Positions 1-6,232 are shown, counted from the first letter of the stretch. The stretch is DNA of 8,550 bases from an uncultured Bacilli bacterium (GCA_934700375.1 CAKUXT010000080.1:1-8550), one strand, 5' to 3'. Notes: a model not told the origin generated them from the letters alone. Numbers and translations are program-made.

Positions 1-980
1 TTTACAGTTAAGTCACCATTTAAACGAATCATTACGGAACATTTATTATTTCCGATATATTGGCCATCATAATAATCTAAGGCAATGTTCGATTTAGCAT
101 CTCTATGATTATTGTTTGCATCATCGCCATCAGCAATAGCGCCTGTGTTCGGAGACGGATAAAGCTGGTTATCAAGATAAATAAAATTGATAGTAACGCC
201 ACTGACAATCATGGCTTGGTTAAGAAAATCAAATCCTGCATTTGAATCATAAGTAAAATCCGAAGAAACATCAAACTGGCCTTTTGAGCCACCTCTTGAT
301 GAATCATAAATAGAATACGTTCCACTTGTCTTTTCATTTATAAATTGCGTGAGCAAAGAGTTCCTTTGATAATACTTAAGATAGATATCTGTATTGCTAT
401 TAATTGGCTTGCTGAAATCGAACAATGTTTTGAAATTTTGATCAGCATAATATCCATAGTTCATAAAACCAGAAATATTTAATTCGATAGGACTGATTGT
501 GTTTCCTTTTGCCACTTTGATCGAATAAGCGAAATTATCAATCGGATTGGTCTTTTTTGTTTCAACTGTCCACTCATACAGAGAAATTGTGTATGTATAT
601 TTAGTATCCCATTTTCCTTTTTCCCTTTTAGATACTCTCTCTTCTCTTTTTATGACAGTTATGATTTGTATCCCATCAACAACTTGGCCTGTTTGCGTAT
701 CAACAACGTATTCAGGGGTAATTACATCTCCAACATTATAAGGATTTATTAAATATCCCGTTTCAGTTCTTGTCGAAACCACTTTCTTATTAGCGTAATT
801 ATCAGTAACAACATCATCAACATACTGTCTAGTATGAATCGTAACAGTAACCTCATCAGTATTAGCAGCAGCAATAGAAAAAGGATCACTCAAATAAATC
901 CAATCAGAAAAACAGACTGGAATCATAAACAAGAACATAAAGACGATAATTTTTAAAATAGAATATGGTTTTCTCTTCAT
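1..980 (-). CDS. Secreted/surface protein with InlB B-repeat-like domain, 3' end outside window
   Basis: The frame is open from 980 to the window edge (326 codons, no stop), so this is an N-terminal fragment. The start at 980 is chosen because AGAGG lies about 8 bases upstream. An in-frame ATG at 986 is too close to that site. Residues 1-39 form a signal peptide: MKRKPYSILK, a hydrophobic stretch to about 30, then a plausible signal peptidase site AAA|N near 39. The mature part is rich in Thr, Asn, Asp, Tyr and Lys, as in exported wall proteins. Residues about 152-203 resemble the Listeria-Bacteroides repeat (Flg_new, InlB B-repeat): a Gly-Tyr-Tyr-Ala-Asp turn, then LFDFSKPINSNTDIYLKYY. Family knowledge would predict a wall anchor further on, but it is not visible here. 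The start overlaps the stop of the upstream gene (ATGA), so translational coupling is likely. The exact function is unknown. Confidence 0.8.
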   Translation of the reverse strand, partial: MKRKPYSILKIIVFMFLFMIPVCFSDWIYLSDPFSIAAANTDEVTVTIHTRQYVDDVVTDNYANKKVVSTRTETGYLINPYNVGDVITPEYVVDTQTGQVVDGIQIITVIKREERVSKREKGKWDTKYTYTISLYEWTVETKKTNPIDNFAYSIKVAKGNTISPIELNISGFMNYGYYADQNFKTLFDFSKPINSNTDIYLKYYQRNSLLTQFINEKTSGTYSIYDSSRGGSKGQFDVSSDFTYDSNAGFDFLNQAMIVSGVTINFIYLDNQLYPSPNTGAIADGDDANNNHRDAKSNIALDYYDGQYIGNNKCSVMIRLNGDLTV

Positions 981-982
981 AA

Positions 983-1733
983 TCATGTCCTCTGCAGATT
1001 AAGACTGACGGAAAAATCAAAAGTAAGATTCTTATAGTCTTCAAATGAAAAACCGCTCTTCAGTTCAAAAGGAAGATAAACATTAAAGTAGGTGTATTCA
1101 TTCTGCCCTTTGATTGAAAAATTCTTTGTGAATTCCAACAAAGAATTCTCTCCATCCTCATATAGCAACGTCCTAGCTGATATAGAACCGGCATTTTCAC
1201 CATTGCCTTGTGAATAGGAACATGCTGTATTTTCTGATTCAAAGATATATTCAGGTCTATCAACTAAGCTATATACCAAATGACCTGGTGCTATCGCATT
1301 TGTATTAGAACCTGAAACCATATCAAAGTCAGCACTTGTCGTGTAAGAAATACGAGTATCAACATATAATTGTGAAGGCTTAGGAGATAACTTCTGTATC
1401 TCATTGGAAAGCTCCGTAAGATTGATCTTTACTTTGAATCCCAAGCGAGACTCAGTACAGACATATTCGTTGGTTGTACCATCAGTCTTATAAAAATACT
1501 TAAACGCATATTCACTTTTGAAAATATAAAAGATACCTTTACTGATAGTAAGGTTCTCTTTCACATTTCCCACTGCTACATTTATATTCCCGACTGTATA
1601 CTTTCGGCTTTCGGCACTTACCATCCAGCTAGAAAACCCAAGAGAAATCAGAGAGATGTTACTTAGAAATAGTAATGCCCCCCCCGCAATTTTTCACGAT
1701 ATTTTTCTTCAGTAATTTATTAAGCAGTTTCAT
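983..1733 (-). CDS. Secreted protein gene, frameshifted at a G8 tract (phase-variable candidate or pseudogene)
   Basis: From ATG 1624 the frame gives 213 residues with no signal peptide, but the same frame extends upstream of that ATG as a hydrophobic segment (ALLFLSNISLISLGFSSWMV). That frame is closed by TGA at 1694-1696. The preceding sequence is open in another frame, starting at ATG 1733: MKLLNKLLKKNIVKNCGG. The two join perfectly if the G8 run at 1678-1685 is read with seven G, giving a 249-residue protein with a lysine-rich N-terminus, one hydrophobic core and a mature domain that begins near SAES. As written, translation from 1733 ends after 24 residues at TAA 1659-1661. The core ending in SSW followed by a GNINVAVGNV strand recalls SipW-dependent (TasA-like) exported proteins, but this is a weak resemblance. 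The ribosome binding site before 1733 is poor; ATG 1751 is an in-frame alternative. Function unknown. Confidence 0.7.
1678..1685 (-). repeat. Homopolymer tract, eight G on the coding strand
   Basis: Eight consecutive C on the plus strand (G8 in the minus-strand mRNA) lie at codons 16-19 of the secreted-protein gene. Seven or ten G would join the signal peptide to the mature domain; eight or nine would not. Homopolymers of this length inside the start of surface-protein genes are classic slipped-strand contingency loci. Confidence 0.85.
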
Positions 1734-1955
1734 ATTTAAGGATTGTAACATAAAACAAATCTTTTTTCGAATTTTCCCAACCAATCATCCCCAAAAAACA
1801 ATGAACATAGCTATTTTCAACGAGAATGAAAACAATGATATTATCATTCAAACTAGCGAAAACATCATTGATTTTATGCTTTAAGACACAATTTGAACGA
1901 ACAACTTAGAACTTCATTTCCTCTTTGACATATTTAACAATTTGCTAAATCAAAA
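1734..1955. other. Intergenic region upstream of the secreted-protein operon
   Basis: This is AT-rich and has no convincing gene. It should hold the promoter of the minus-strand operon, but I cannot pick one with confidence. An extended -10-like TGT-TACAAT sits only about 10 bases before ATG 1733, which would leave almost no leader; a TAAAAT lies further upstream near 1870. A 15-bp odd palindrome (AATGATA, one base, TATCATT) is at 1834-1848 and could be an operator or chance. Confidence 0.35.
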
Positions 1956-1985
1956 GCCTCCATTATGAATACACATAACAGAGGC
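1956..1985 (-). terminator. Rho-independent terminator of the SHOCT-domain gene
   Basis: On the minus strand GCCTC pairs with GAGGC, and GTTATG pairs with CATAAT through one G-U wobble that would be an A-C mismatch on the other strand. The loop is six bases. TTTTGATTT follows. The wobble and the T run both mark it as a minus-strand terminator, about 40 bases after the stop at 2024. Confidence 0.75.
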
Positions 1986-2023
1986 AAAAACATAACTCTA
2001 GATATCAGATAACAAGAATAAAA

Positions 2024-2527
2024 TTACTTGGTATCATCCTTCTTCTTATCGAGCCCAAGAATAGCAACACGCTTCTCTTCAAACTCCTCTTCAGAAATGA
2101 TACCTTCTTCCTTTAACTTCTTCCATCCAAGAATCTTCACGATTCTTGGATCCTTTTCAGGATCATTATCTGCTTTCTCGCCCATGGCAAGATAACCAAC
2201 AAAGACAACAATGAAATAGATGACATATAAAACAACAGAGCATAAACCCATAATAGCAGCAGTGCAATCTTCAAGATAGGTCAAAGCAAAGAACAGCTCA
2301 ATCAGCATTGCTGCTGTTGTTAAGCCCATACCGATCCTATTGGCAGTCTTGTTTTCAGAGCCAAAAAGGAAAAAGCCCACAAAGGCAGGAACAACAAACA
2401 TCAGAAGTCCGGTAGAGACAGCAGCATCTCTTGAATCCAACGTAATACCGGCAAGGACAAAACAAACACCTAAAAGAACAAACGACAGAATCAGAATGAT
2501 CTTCTTAATGACATTAAAGACTTTCAT
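2024..2527 (-). CDS. Four-helix membrane protein with C-terminal SHOCT domain
   Basis: The protein has 167 residues. The start at 2527 (MKVFNVIKK) is chosen because AAAGGGG lies just upstream with good spacing; the earlier in-frame ATG at 2554 falls about at the predicted transcription start. Four hydrophobic helices are visible: about 6-28, 35-57, 64-85 and 90-112. A charged cytoplasmic tail follows, and residues about 131-157 (ILGWKKLKEEGIISEEEFEEKR) match the SHOCT short C-terminal domain, with its usual Leu-Lys-x-x-x-x-Gly-Ile-Ile-(Ser/Thr)-x-x-Glu-Phe pattern. SHOCT domains occur at the ends of many unrelated bacterial proteins and are thought to mediate oligomerisation or binding; the membrane part gives no specific function. 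The gene stands alone: extended -10 promoter upstream, terminator downstream. Confidence 0.85.
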   Translation of the reverse strand: MKVFNVIKKIILILSFVLLGVCFVLAGITLDSRDAAVSTGLLMFVVPAFVGFFLFGSENKTANRIGMGLTTAAMLIELFFALTYLEDCTAAIMGLCSVVLYVIYFIVVFVGYLAMGEKADNDPEKDPRIVKILGWKKLKEEGIISEEEFEEKRVAILGLDKKKDDTK

Positions 2528-2549
2528 AAAAGTTCCCCTTTCTTTAAAT

Positions 2550-2593
2550 ATCATTCGTATTATAGCATGGCTACTGATGAATCATTCGTATTA
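2550..2593. repeat. 13-bp direct repeat at the SHOCT gene promoter
   Basis: The sequence ATCATTCGTATTA occurs at 2550-2562 and again at 2581-2593, 31 bases apart start to start. The first copy overlaps the -10 element and predicted start of transcription of the SHOCT gene; the second lies around its -35 position. Three helical turns of spacing would suit a regulator binding both, but a chance duplication is possible. Confidence 0.5.
2559..2567 (-). promoter_or_regulatory. Extended -10 promoter of the SHOCT-domain gene
   Basis: On the minus strand this reads TGC-TATAAT, a perfect extended -10. No good -35 is seen at 17 bases. Transcription would start near 2552, leaving a leader of about 25 bases with the AAAGGGG ribosome binding site. 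Confidence 0.7.
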
Positions 2594-2640
2594 TTTTTCT
2601 TCTGTATCTTCGTAAAACAGGCTCAAATCCAACCAAAACA

Positions 2641-2670
2641 AAAGACGGCCGAGATGGAATAGCCGCCTTT
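2641..2670 (-). terminator. Rho-independent terminator downstream of the ATPase gene
   Basis: On the minus strand AAAGGCGGC pairs with GCCGTCTTT (one G-U wobble) around a loop of about 12 bases, followed by TTGTTTTGG. It lies about 155 bases after the ATPase stop. The wobble shows the minus strand is the RNA strand. Confidence 0.7.
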
Positions 2671-2824
2671 GTGATTTCAACACGACGAGAAGAGAAGGTC
2701 GTGCTGTAATTAAGGAGTTTCTTTAGATGACAAAAAGCATCAGTAGTATAGTCCTTTTCAACCTAAATGGCGTTAAAATTTTCAAAAAGTATCATCATCA
2801 ACAATAATATAGGGCTATAAAGGC
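2671..2824. other. 3' region of the ATPase transcript with a second hairpin
   Basis: Between the ATPase stop and its terminator lies about 150 bases of AT-rich sequence. CACGAC at 2681-2686 pairs with GTCGTG at 2698-2703 around an 11-base loop, giving a second stem just before the terminator. The only other item is a possible small plus-strand reading frame (2727-2807). Confidence 0.45.
2727..2807 (+). CDS. Possible 26-residue small protein
   Basis: AAGGAG at 2712-2717 sits nine bases before ATG 2727, an ideal ribosome binding site. The frame encodes 26 residues (MTKSISSIVLFNLNGVKIFK, then KYHHQQ) and stops at TAA 2805. The peptide has a short hydrophobic stretch and a basic end, as many small membrane-active peptides do, but nothing identifies it. 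It lies antisense to the 3' region of the ATPase transcript. A TGC-TGTAAT lies just upstream but would start transcription inside the ribosome binding site. It may well be chance. Confidence 0.2.
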   Translation: MTKSISSIVLFNLNGVKIFKKYHHQQ

Positions 2825-4030
2825 TCAAATATCCTTATTGATGAGGAAATCAAGAGCATAAATGATCTTGATTCCCTCATCATCCTTTATAGGAGCCTCA
2901 TCAAGAGTAAGAACATATTTCGGATAACTGTTGTTGAGAGACTTAAGCGGCGTTATTTCTCTTTTATAGGTGGATTCATCCTTCATTGACAAGGTAACCT
3001 GAATATACATCGTTTCATGATTATCAGAAGCAACAAAATCGATTTCATTCTCATCGTTTTGGCCGATAGCTATCTGATACCCTCTTCTGAGGAGTTCCAG
3101 ATAGATGACATTTTCAAGAATATGGCCCTCATCCTGTCCTTTGATGGAAAACAGCAGATAGCGTAAACCTAAATCAGCAATATAATATTTAGCCTGTGTC
3201 TGTAACAGCTGTTTTCCTTTGATGTTATAACGCTTCACCTGATAGATGAGAAGAGAGTCCATCAGGGCCTTAAGATATTTTTCGATTGTCTTATCGTTTG
3301 CACTTCTCCCGTTGGCTGATAGAACATTTGCAATTCTATTTGTGCTCAGTCTGCTTCCAATGTTATCAAAGACAAAGGAAGAGACACTCTCCAGCATCAT
3401 CACATCTGTGATCTTATATCGCTGAATCACATCTTTTAAAAGAATAGTGGAATAAATACCACGAAGATAATCCTGAACAGCTTTCAAGTCATTCTGATAC
3501 TGAAGAGCATACGGAAAAGAGGAATAGGTTATGTAATCATAATATTTCTTCAAAAGAGATTTTGAAGAATCAGTATTGCTGACGTATTCTTCAAAAGAGA
3601 GAGGAAGCATTTTCAGTTCAACATATCTTCCTGAAAGGAGAGTGGCCAATTCTCCAGACATAAAATAGGCATTCGAGCCTGTTATATAGATATCGACATT
3701 GTCTTGGATATAGAGGCTATCCACCATCTTTTCAAAATTGATGCAATTCTGAATCTCATCCAAAAACACATAGACCATCTTGCCCTCTATCAATCTGCCT
3801 TTGATTTCATAGTATAACTCTTTATAAGTCTTATCCTGATAAGAGATATCTTCCAGATTGATAGAGACGATCTGTTCTCTATCAACTCCATTCTTCAATA
3901 GATAATCCTTGTAAATTTCAAAAAGGGTTGATTTACCACAGCGGCGAATACCACTCACCACTTTAACTACCTTTTTGTCTTTATGACTGATCAGAAACTG
4001 AAGATAATCATTTCTTGGAATATATTTCAT
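2825..4030 (-). CDS. ATP-binding protein, AAA_14 plus DUF4143
   Basis: The protein has 401 residues, full length for this family. The start at ATG 4030 has AGAGG eight bases upstream; an in-frame GTG at 4039 overlaps that site and is less likely. Residues 27-35 GIRRCGKST are the Walker A loop, 86-94 VYVFLDEIQ the Walker B with its catalytic Glu, and 116-120 ITGSN a sensor-1 motif; SGRYVELKMLPLSFEEY follows as usual. The second half is DUF4143: a winged-helix region (about 200-265) and a restriction-endonuclease-like fold with EIDFVA near 329-334 and YIQV near 342-345. The Gln-Val in place of Glu-x-Lys is, from what I know of this subfamily, its normal form, so nuclease activity is doubtful. 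The cellular role of the family is not established. The gene is preceded by two matching dyads at its promoter, which suggests control by a DNA-binding protein, possibly by its own product. Confidence 0.9.
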   Translation of the reverse strand: MKYIPRNDYLQFLISHKDKKVVKVVSGIRRCGKSTLFEIYKDYLLKNGVDREQIVSINLEDISYQDKTYKELYYEIKGRLIEGKMVYVFLDEIQNCINFEKMVDSLYIQDNVDIYITGSNAYFMSGELATLLSGRYVELKMLPLSFEEYVSNTDSSKSLLKKYYDYITYSSFPYALQYQNDLKAVQDYLRGIYSTILLKDVIQRYKITDVMMLESVSSFVFDNIGSRLSTNRIANVLSANGRSANDKTIEKYLKALMDSLLIYQVKRYNIKGKQLLQTQAKYYIADLGLRYLLFSIKGQDEGHILENVIYLELLRRGYQIAIGQNDENEIDFVASDNHETMYIQVTLSMKDESTYKREITPLKSLNNSYPKYVLTLDEAPIKDDEGIKIIYALDFLINKDI

Positions 4031-4050
4031 ACTGCTCACCTCTTGCTATC

Positions 4051-4079
4051 ATTCTATCAAAAAAGGCACGAACAATAAA
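4051..4079 (-). promoter_or_regulatory. Promoter of the ATPase gene
   Basis: On the minus strand an extended -10, TGA-TAGAAT (4051-4059), is preceded at about 16-17 bases by a weak TTATTG/TTTATT -35. Transcription would start near 4044, giving a leader of about 15 bases with the ribosome binding site. The nearer dyad abuts the -35. Confidence 0.55.
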
Positions 4080-4080
4080 T

Positions 4081-4106
4081 AGTTTTCGTACTGCAGTACG
4101 AAAACT
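4081..4106. promoter_or_regulatory. Perfect 26-bp dyad, operator-like site 1
   Basis: The half-site AGTTTTCGTACTG is followed directly by its exact reverse complement, giving a 26-bp palindrome with no spacer. It lies immediately upstream of the predicted -35 of the ATPase gene, where a repressor or activator would act. Confidence 0.75.
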
Positions 4107-4120
4107 TATCATTTTAAAGA

Positions 4121-4146
4121 ACTTTTCGCGCTGCAGTACGAAAACT
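4121..4146. promoter_or_regulatory. Imperfect 26-bp dyad, operator-like site 2
   Basis: This is a second copy of the same dyad. The half CAGTACGAAAACT is identical; the other half (ACTTTTCGCGCTG) differs at three positions. Its centre is exactly 40 bp from that of site 1, close to four helical turns, so bound proteins would sit on nearly the same face of the DNA. Confidence 0.7.
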
Positions 4147-4198
4147 ATGGCGTAGTAAAAAGTTATCAGCAATAAGATCCAACGAATCAAATAGAATT

Positions 4199-4471
4199 CT
4201 ATTTCTTTACCCAATCACTGATACCGTATTTGGAAAGAAGCTCTTCAGCTTTTTCTAATCCATCACCTGTGATCGTTACCGATTTAGAACGATAGGAGCC
4301 TTGAATGATATATTCTTCAACGCTCAGTTGATTGAGAACATCAAAGTCAAATCCCTTCCAGGCATAGAACTCAGAGGCCTCTTCAAACTTCTCCTCACGT
4401 GTGAATCTCGACAAGTATAAAAGCATCAACGTCAGCTCCTTCATCGCTTCTTCCGGTTTAATATGATCCAT
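4199..4471 (-). CDS. Small DUF6429-like protein
   Basis: The protein has 90 residues. GAAAGGAAAAG precedes ATG 4471. The N-terminal helix (about 5-22, KPEEAMKELTLMLLYLSRF) leads to a conserved-looking core, AWKGFDFDVLNQL (about 38-50), and a C-terminal RSKSVTITGDGLEKAEELL (about 61-79). This arrangement, Trp-Lys-Gly-(Phe/Tyr)-Asp, a helix, Lys-Ser-Val-x-(Leu/Ile)-Thr and a helix, matches the small DUF6429 family and looks like a compact winged-helix fold. No catalytic residues are visible; DNA or protein binding is only a guess. It has its own promoter (4510-4538), so it is not necessarily in an operon with the ATPase 168 bases downstream, although no terminator is seen between them. The two dyads sit in that gap. 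Confidence 0.75.
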   Translation of the reverse strand: MDHIKPEEAMKELTLMLLYLSRFTREEKFEEASEFYAWKGFDFDVLNQLSVEEYIIQGSYRSKSVTITGDGLEKAEELLSKYGISDWVKK

Positions 4472-4509
4472 ATCTTTCTTTTCCTTTCTTCATATTTTAT
4501 CTTCAATTC

Positions 4510-4538
4510 ATATTATCGTTTGTACACATTCATTTCAA
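4510..4538 (-). promoter_or_regulatory. Promoter of the DUF6429-like gene
   Basis: On the minus strand TTGAAA (4533-4538) and TAATAT (4510-4515) are separated by exactly 17 bases, close to the sigma-A consensus. Transcription would start near 4503, about 30 bases before the ATG. Confidence 0.65.
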
Positions 4539-4589
4539 GTCTTAAAATCCGTATAGGGCAATCAAAGAGAAGAACAACAATAGAGAGCC

Positions 4590-4622
4590 ATCATATATGA
4601 CTGGTCACCAGTCATATATGAT
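4590..4622. promoter_or_regulatory. 33-bp palindrome, operator-like
   Basis: The arm ATCATATATGACTGGT is followed by one C and then its exact reverse complement, 16 bp per arm. It lies about 50 bases upstream of the -35 of the DUF6429-like gene and downstream of the AlbA_2 gene. No T run follows on either strand, so it is not a standard terminator. The central GACTGGT-n-ACCAGTC resembles the symmetric sites of TetR-type repressors, but no such regulator is encoded in the window. Confidence 0.6.
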
Positions 4623-4716
4623 TCTCTGACAGCAAGGAAAGATAATGATGGCGGCTTAAAATCATATCCAAAGCATACAAACAACCATCTTATAGGCTGC
4701 CTCGGATTAGTTCCCG
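4623..4716. other. Short spacer, nothing recognised
   Basis: The stretch between the 33-bp palindrome and the first 64-bp repeat holds no gene, hairpin or promoter I can support. Together with the repeat it makes up the 3' side of the AlbA_2 gene. Confidence 0.4.
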
Positions 4717-4780
4717 ATTAGTCTACTGATTAGTCTACTTTTTAGTCTACTCGCCTTATTTTCCCACTCAAAGGGATACT
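4717..4780 (-). repeat. 64-bp direct repeat, copy A, with three 12-bp units
   Basis: On the minus strand this reads AGTATCC...TTTGAGTGGGAAAA..., then AGTAGACTAA three times at a 12-base period (AGTAGACTAAAA, AGTAGACTAATC, AGTAGACTAAT). It matches copy B (6169-6232) at 61 of 64 positions in the same orientation. Copy A begins 67 bases after the AlbA_2 gene stop. In the frame of that gene it would read YPFEWENKASRLKSRLISRL, but only beyond the stop codon. Confidence 0.8.
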
Positions 4781-4847
4781 CTGAGCATTCGAATTCTTTT
4801 ATATATGGTTTCAAAGCTTCCGTTGTTCTTTTAAGATGCCAAAGACA

Positions 4848-6150
4848 TCAACGTATCCACTTTCCTTTTCTTCTATCGCCTTCACGTTTGATCAATCCAT
4901 CTTTCTTAAGAGATTGAACTATTTTCTTGACTCCGCCCAGGCTTAAAGAACAAGCCGAAGCAGCATCAGACAACGTGGAATCTGGATTATCCAAGAGGAA
5001 AGAGAGAACCTTCCTATGAGATTCAATAAGCCTTGTAGCCTTTTCTTCCAAACTCTTTCTGAATACCACCGTATCCGGAACATAAGAGAATGGTAATGTC
5101 ACTAAGATCATATCCGAATCAAAATTGAATGCCTTCTCAGTATAATTGCTGACAATGGTTGGAACACCATGTCCGCTTTGCTCAGCAAAATCAGAAAGAG
5201 AAAAAACATTGAAAAGTGCTTCGTTGATGGGCTTGCTTCTTCCACGAAAGAACTCTTCTTTTGTCATTGAAAAAGGCGGTTGCCCATATGAAGACACTTC
5301 AATTCTATTGTCATAAATAAAAACAGAGGGAGGCAGCATATGAATCCAGTCATTATGAACAATGGCATTTATCCAGGCTTCTCTGAAAGATTCAAAATCA
5401 AATAAAGAAACCTCTTTTCTCACCCCATTTGCTAAATCCACTTTTACTGTGTTCAGGCTTTTCACATAGTCCAGAACTCTCTTACATGAATTCAGTAAGC
5501 AGCACCTACCATACTCCGTTCTTTCAGACATGGAAGTTTTATCCGTCCCATTAAAACGGACAACTTTAATCGAAATATTATTCGTATCGGATAAAAGATA
5601 GGCAACCATGTTATATTCGTTTTGAGAATTCAACAAGCCAAAGTTTCCAAGAAACTCCTTTCCATCACGATAATGAATACCATTGCTTATGAAATACTCT
5701 TTCAGATAATTGAAAGAGAGATTCTGACTGATGGCTTTTGTTTCCCTCAACGCATCATAGGAACCCGAAACGATTGCTCTTCTAACAGTCTGATTATCCA
5801 TCAGATCATCGGATTTGACATTTCTGATATAGTATCTGCCATCACAGCTATACGGAATATCATTTCCCCCTAGCTTCTATTTTCAAAAACTGTTTTCCAT
5901 TCTCATCAGATAAAACAGTTACCTTACAGGCAAATTTCGGTTGAACAAGATTAGCTATTCTTTCTCTTATATCATCAAGAGACCTTTTTCCTAATTGAAG
6001 ACCTTTGACGGTTCCATCATCACACGTACCAAAGTAAACCGTACCCACGAAATGTTTATTAAGCATAGCCTTCAAAGATTTAATGCCTTTGTCCAGCTGA
6101 GAAAGGCTTTCTTTGTTTTCAAGGAATTCACTTTCGTTTCCCACATTCAT
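4848..6150 (-). pseudogene. Schlafen/AlbA_2-type ATP-binding transcriptional regulator (COG2865-like), frameshifted
   Basis: ATG 6150 has AAGGGGGA upstream and opens 96 residues of an AlbA_2 (divergent AAA_4) domain: ESEFLENKESL, TVYFGTCDDGTVKG and a QFLKIEARG strand. It stops at TGA 5860. In the next frame NDIPYSCDGRYYIRN continues the domain exactly where family members do, and leads into the 317-residue frame that ends at 4848. Reading the G5 run at 5866-5870 as four G restores one 433-residue protein of normal length. In the second part, EAWINAIVHND (about 141-151 from ATG 5801), DNRIEVSSYGQPP and EQSGHGVP are the N-box, G1 and G2 of a GHKL-like ATPase (HATPase_c_4); a winged helix (about 255-317) ends in GKWIR. 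The family is thought to bind nucleic acid and regulate transcription; targets are unknown. As written it would yield two pieces; it could also be a sequencing error. Confidence 0.85.
5866..5870 (-). other. Frameshift site, G5 run
   Basis: The first frame ends (TGA 5860) and the second is closed just upstream by TAG, so the shift must lie within the 13 or so bases between them. The only run there is G5. Four G gives KIEARGNDIPYS, the expected family sequence. Confidence 0.75.
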
Positions 6151-6168
6151 CTTTTTGTCCCCCTTGCC

Positions 6169-6232
6169 ATTAGTCTACTGATTAGTCTACTTTTTAGTCT
6201 ACTTGCCTTCTTTTCCCACTCAAAAGGATACT
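6169..6232 (-). repeat. 64-bp direct repeat, copy B, with three 12-bp units
   Basis: This is the same sequence as copy A with three substitutions, 1452 bp away, and ends only about 19 bases before the AlbA_2 start codon. Here it forms part of that gene's mRNA leader, with the AGTAGACTAA units directly upstream of the ribosome binding site. Confidence 0.8.

Noticed and set aside
4081..4146. The dyads as a CRISPR array or terminator
   Set aside because: Only two copies with a 14-base gap, no T run, and a position abutting a -35 element; an operator is a better fit.
4008..4214. A 68-codon minus-strand frame between the ATPase and DUF6429-like genes
   Set aside because: It runs through both dyads and the ATPase promoter and has no ribosome binding site; regulatory DNA explains the region better.
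4848..4850. TGA read as tryptophan (alternative genetic code) to explain the open tail
   Set aside because: Other genes here, including the ATPase, end in TGA at normal family length, and TGG is used for tryptophan.
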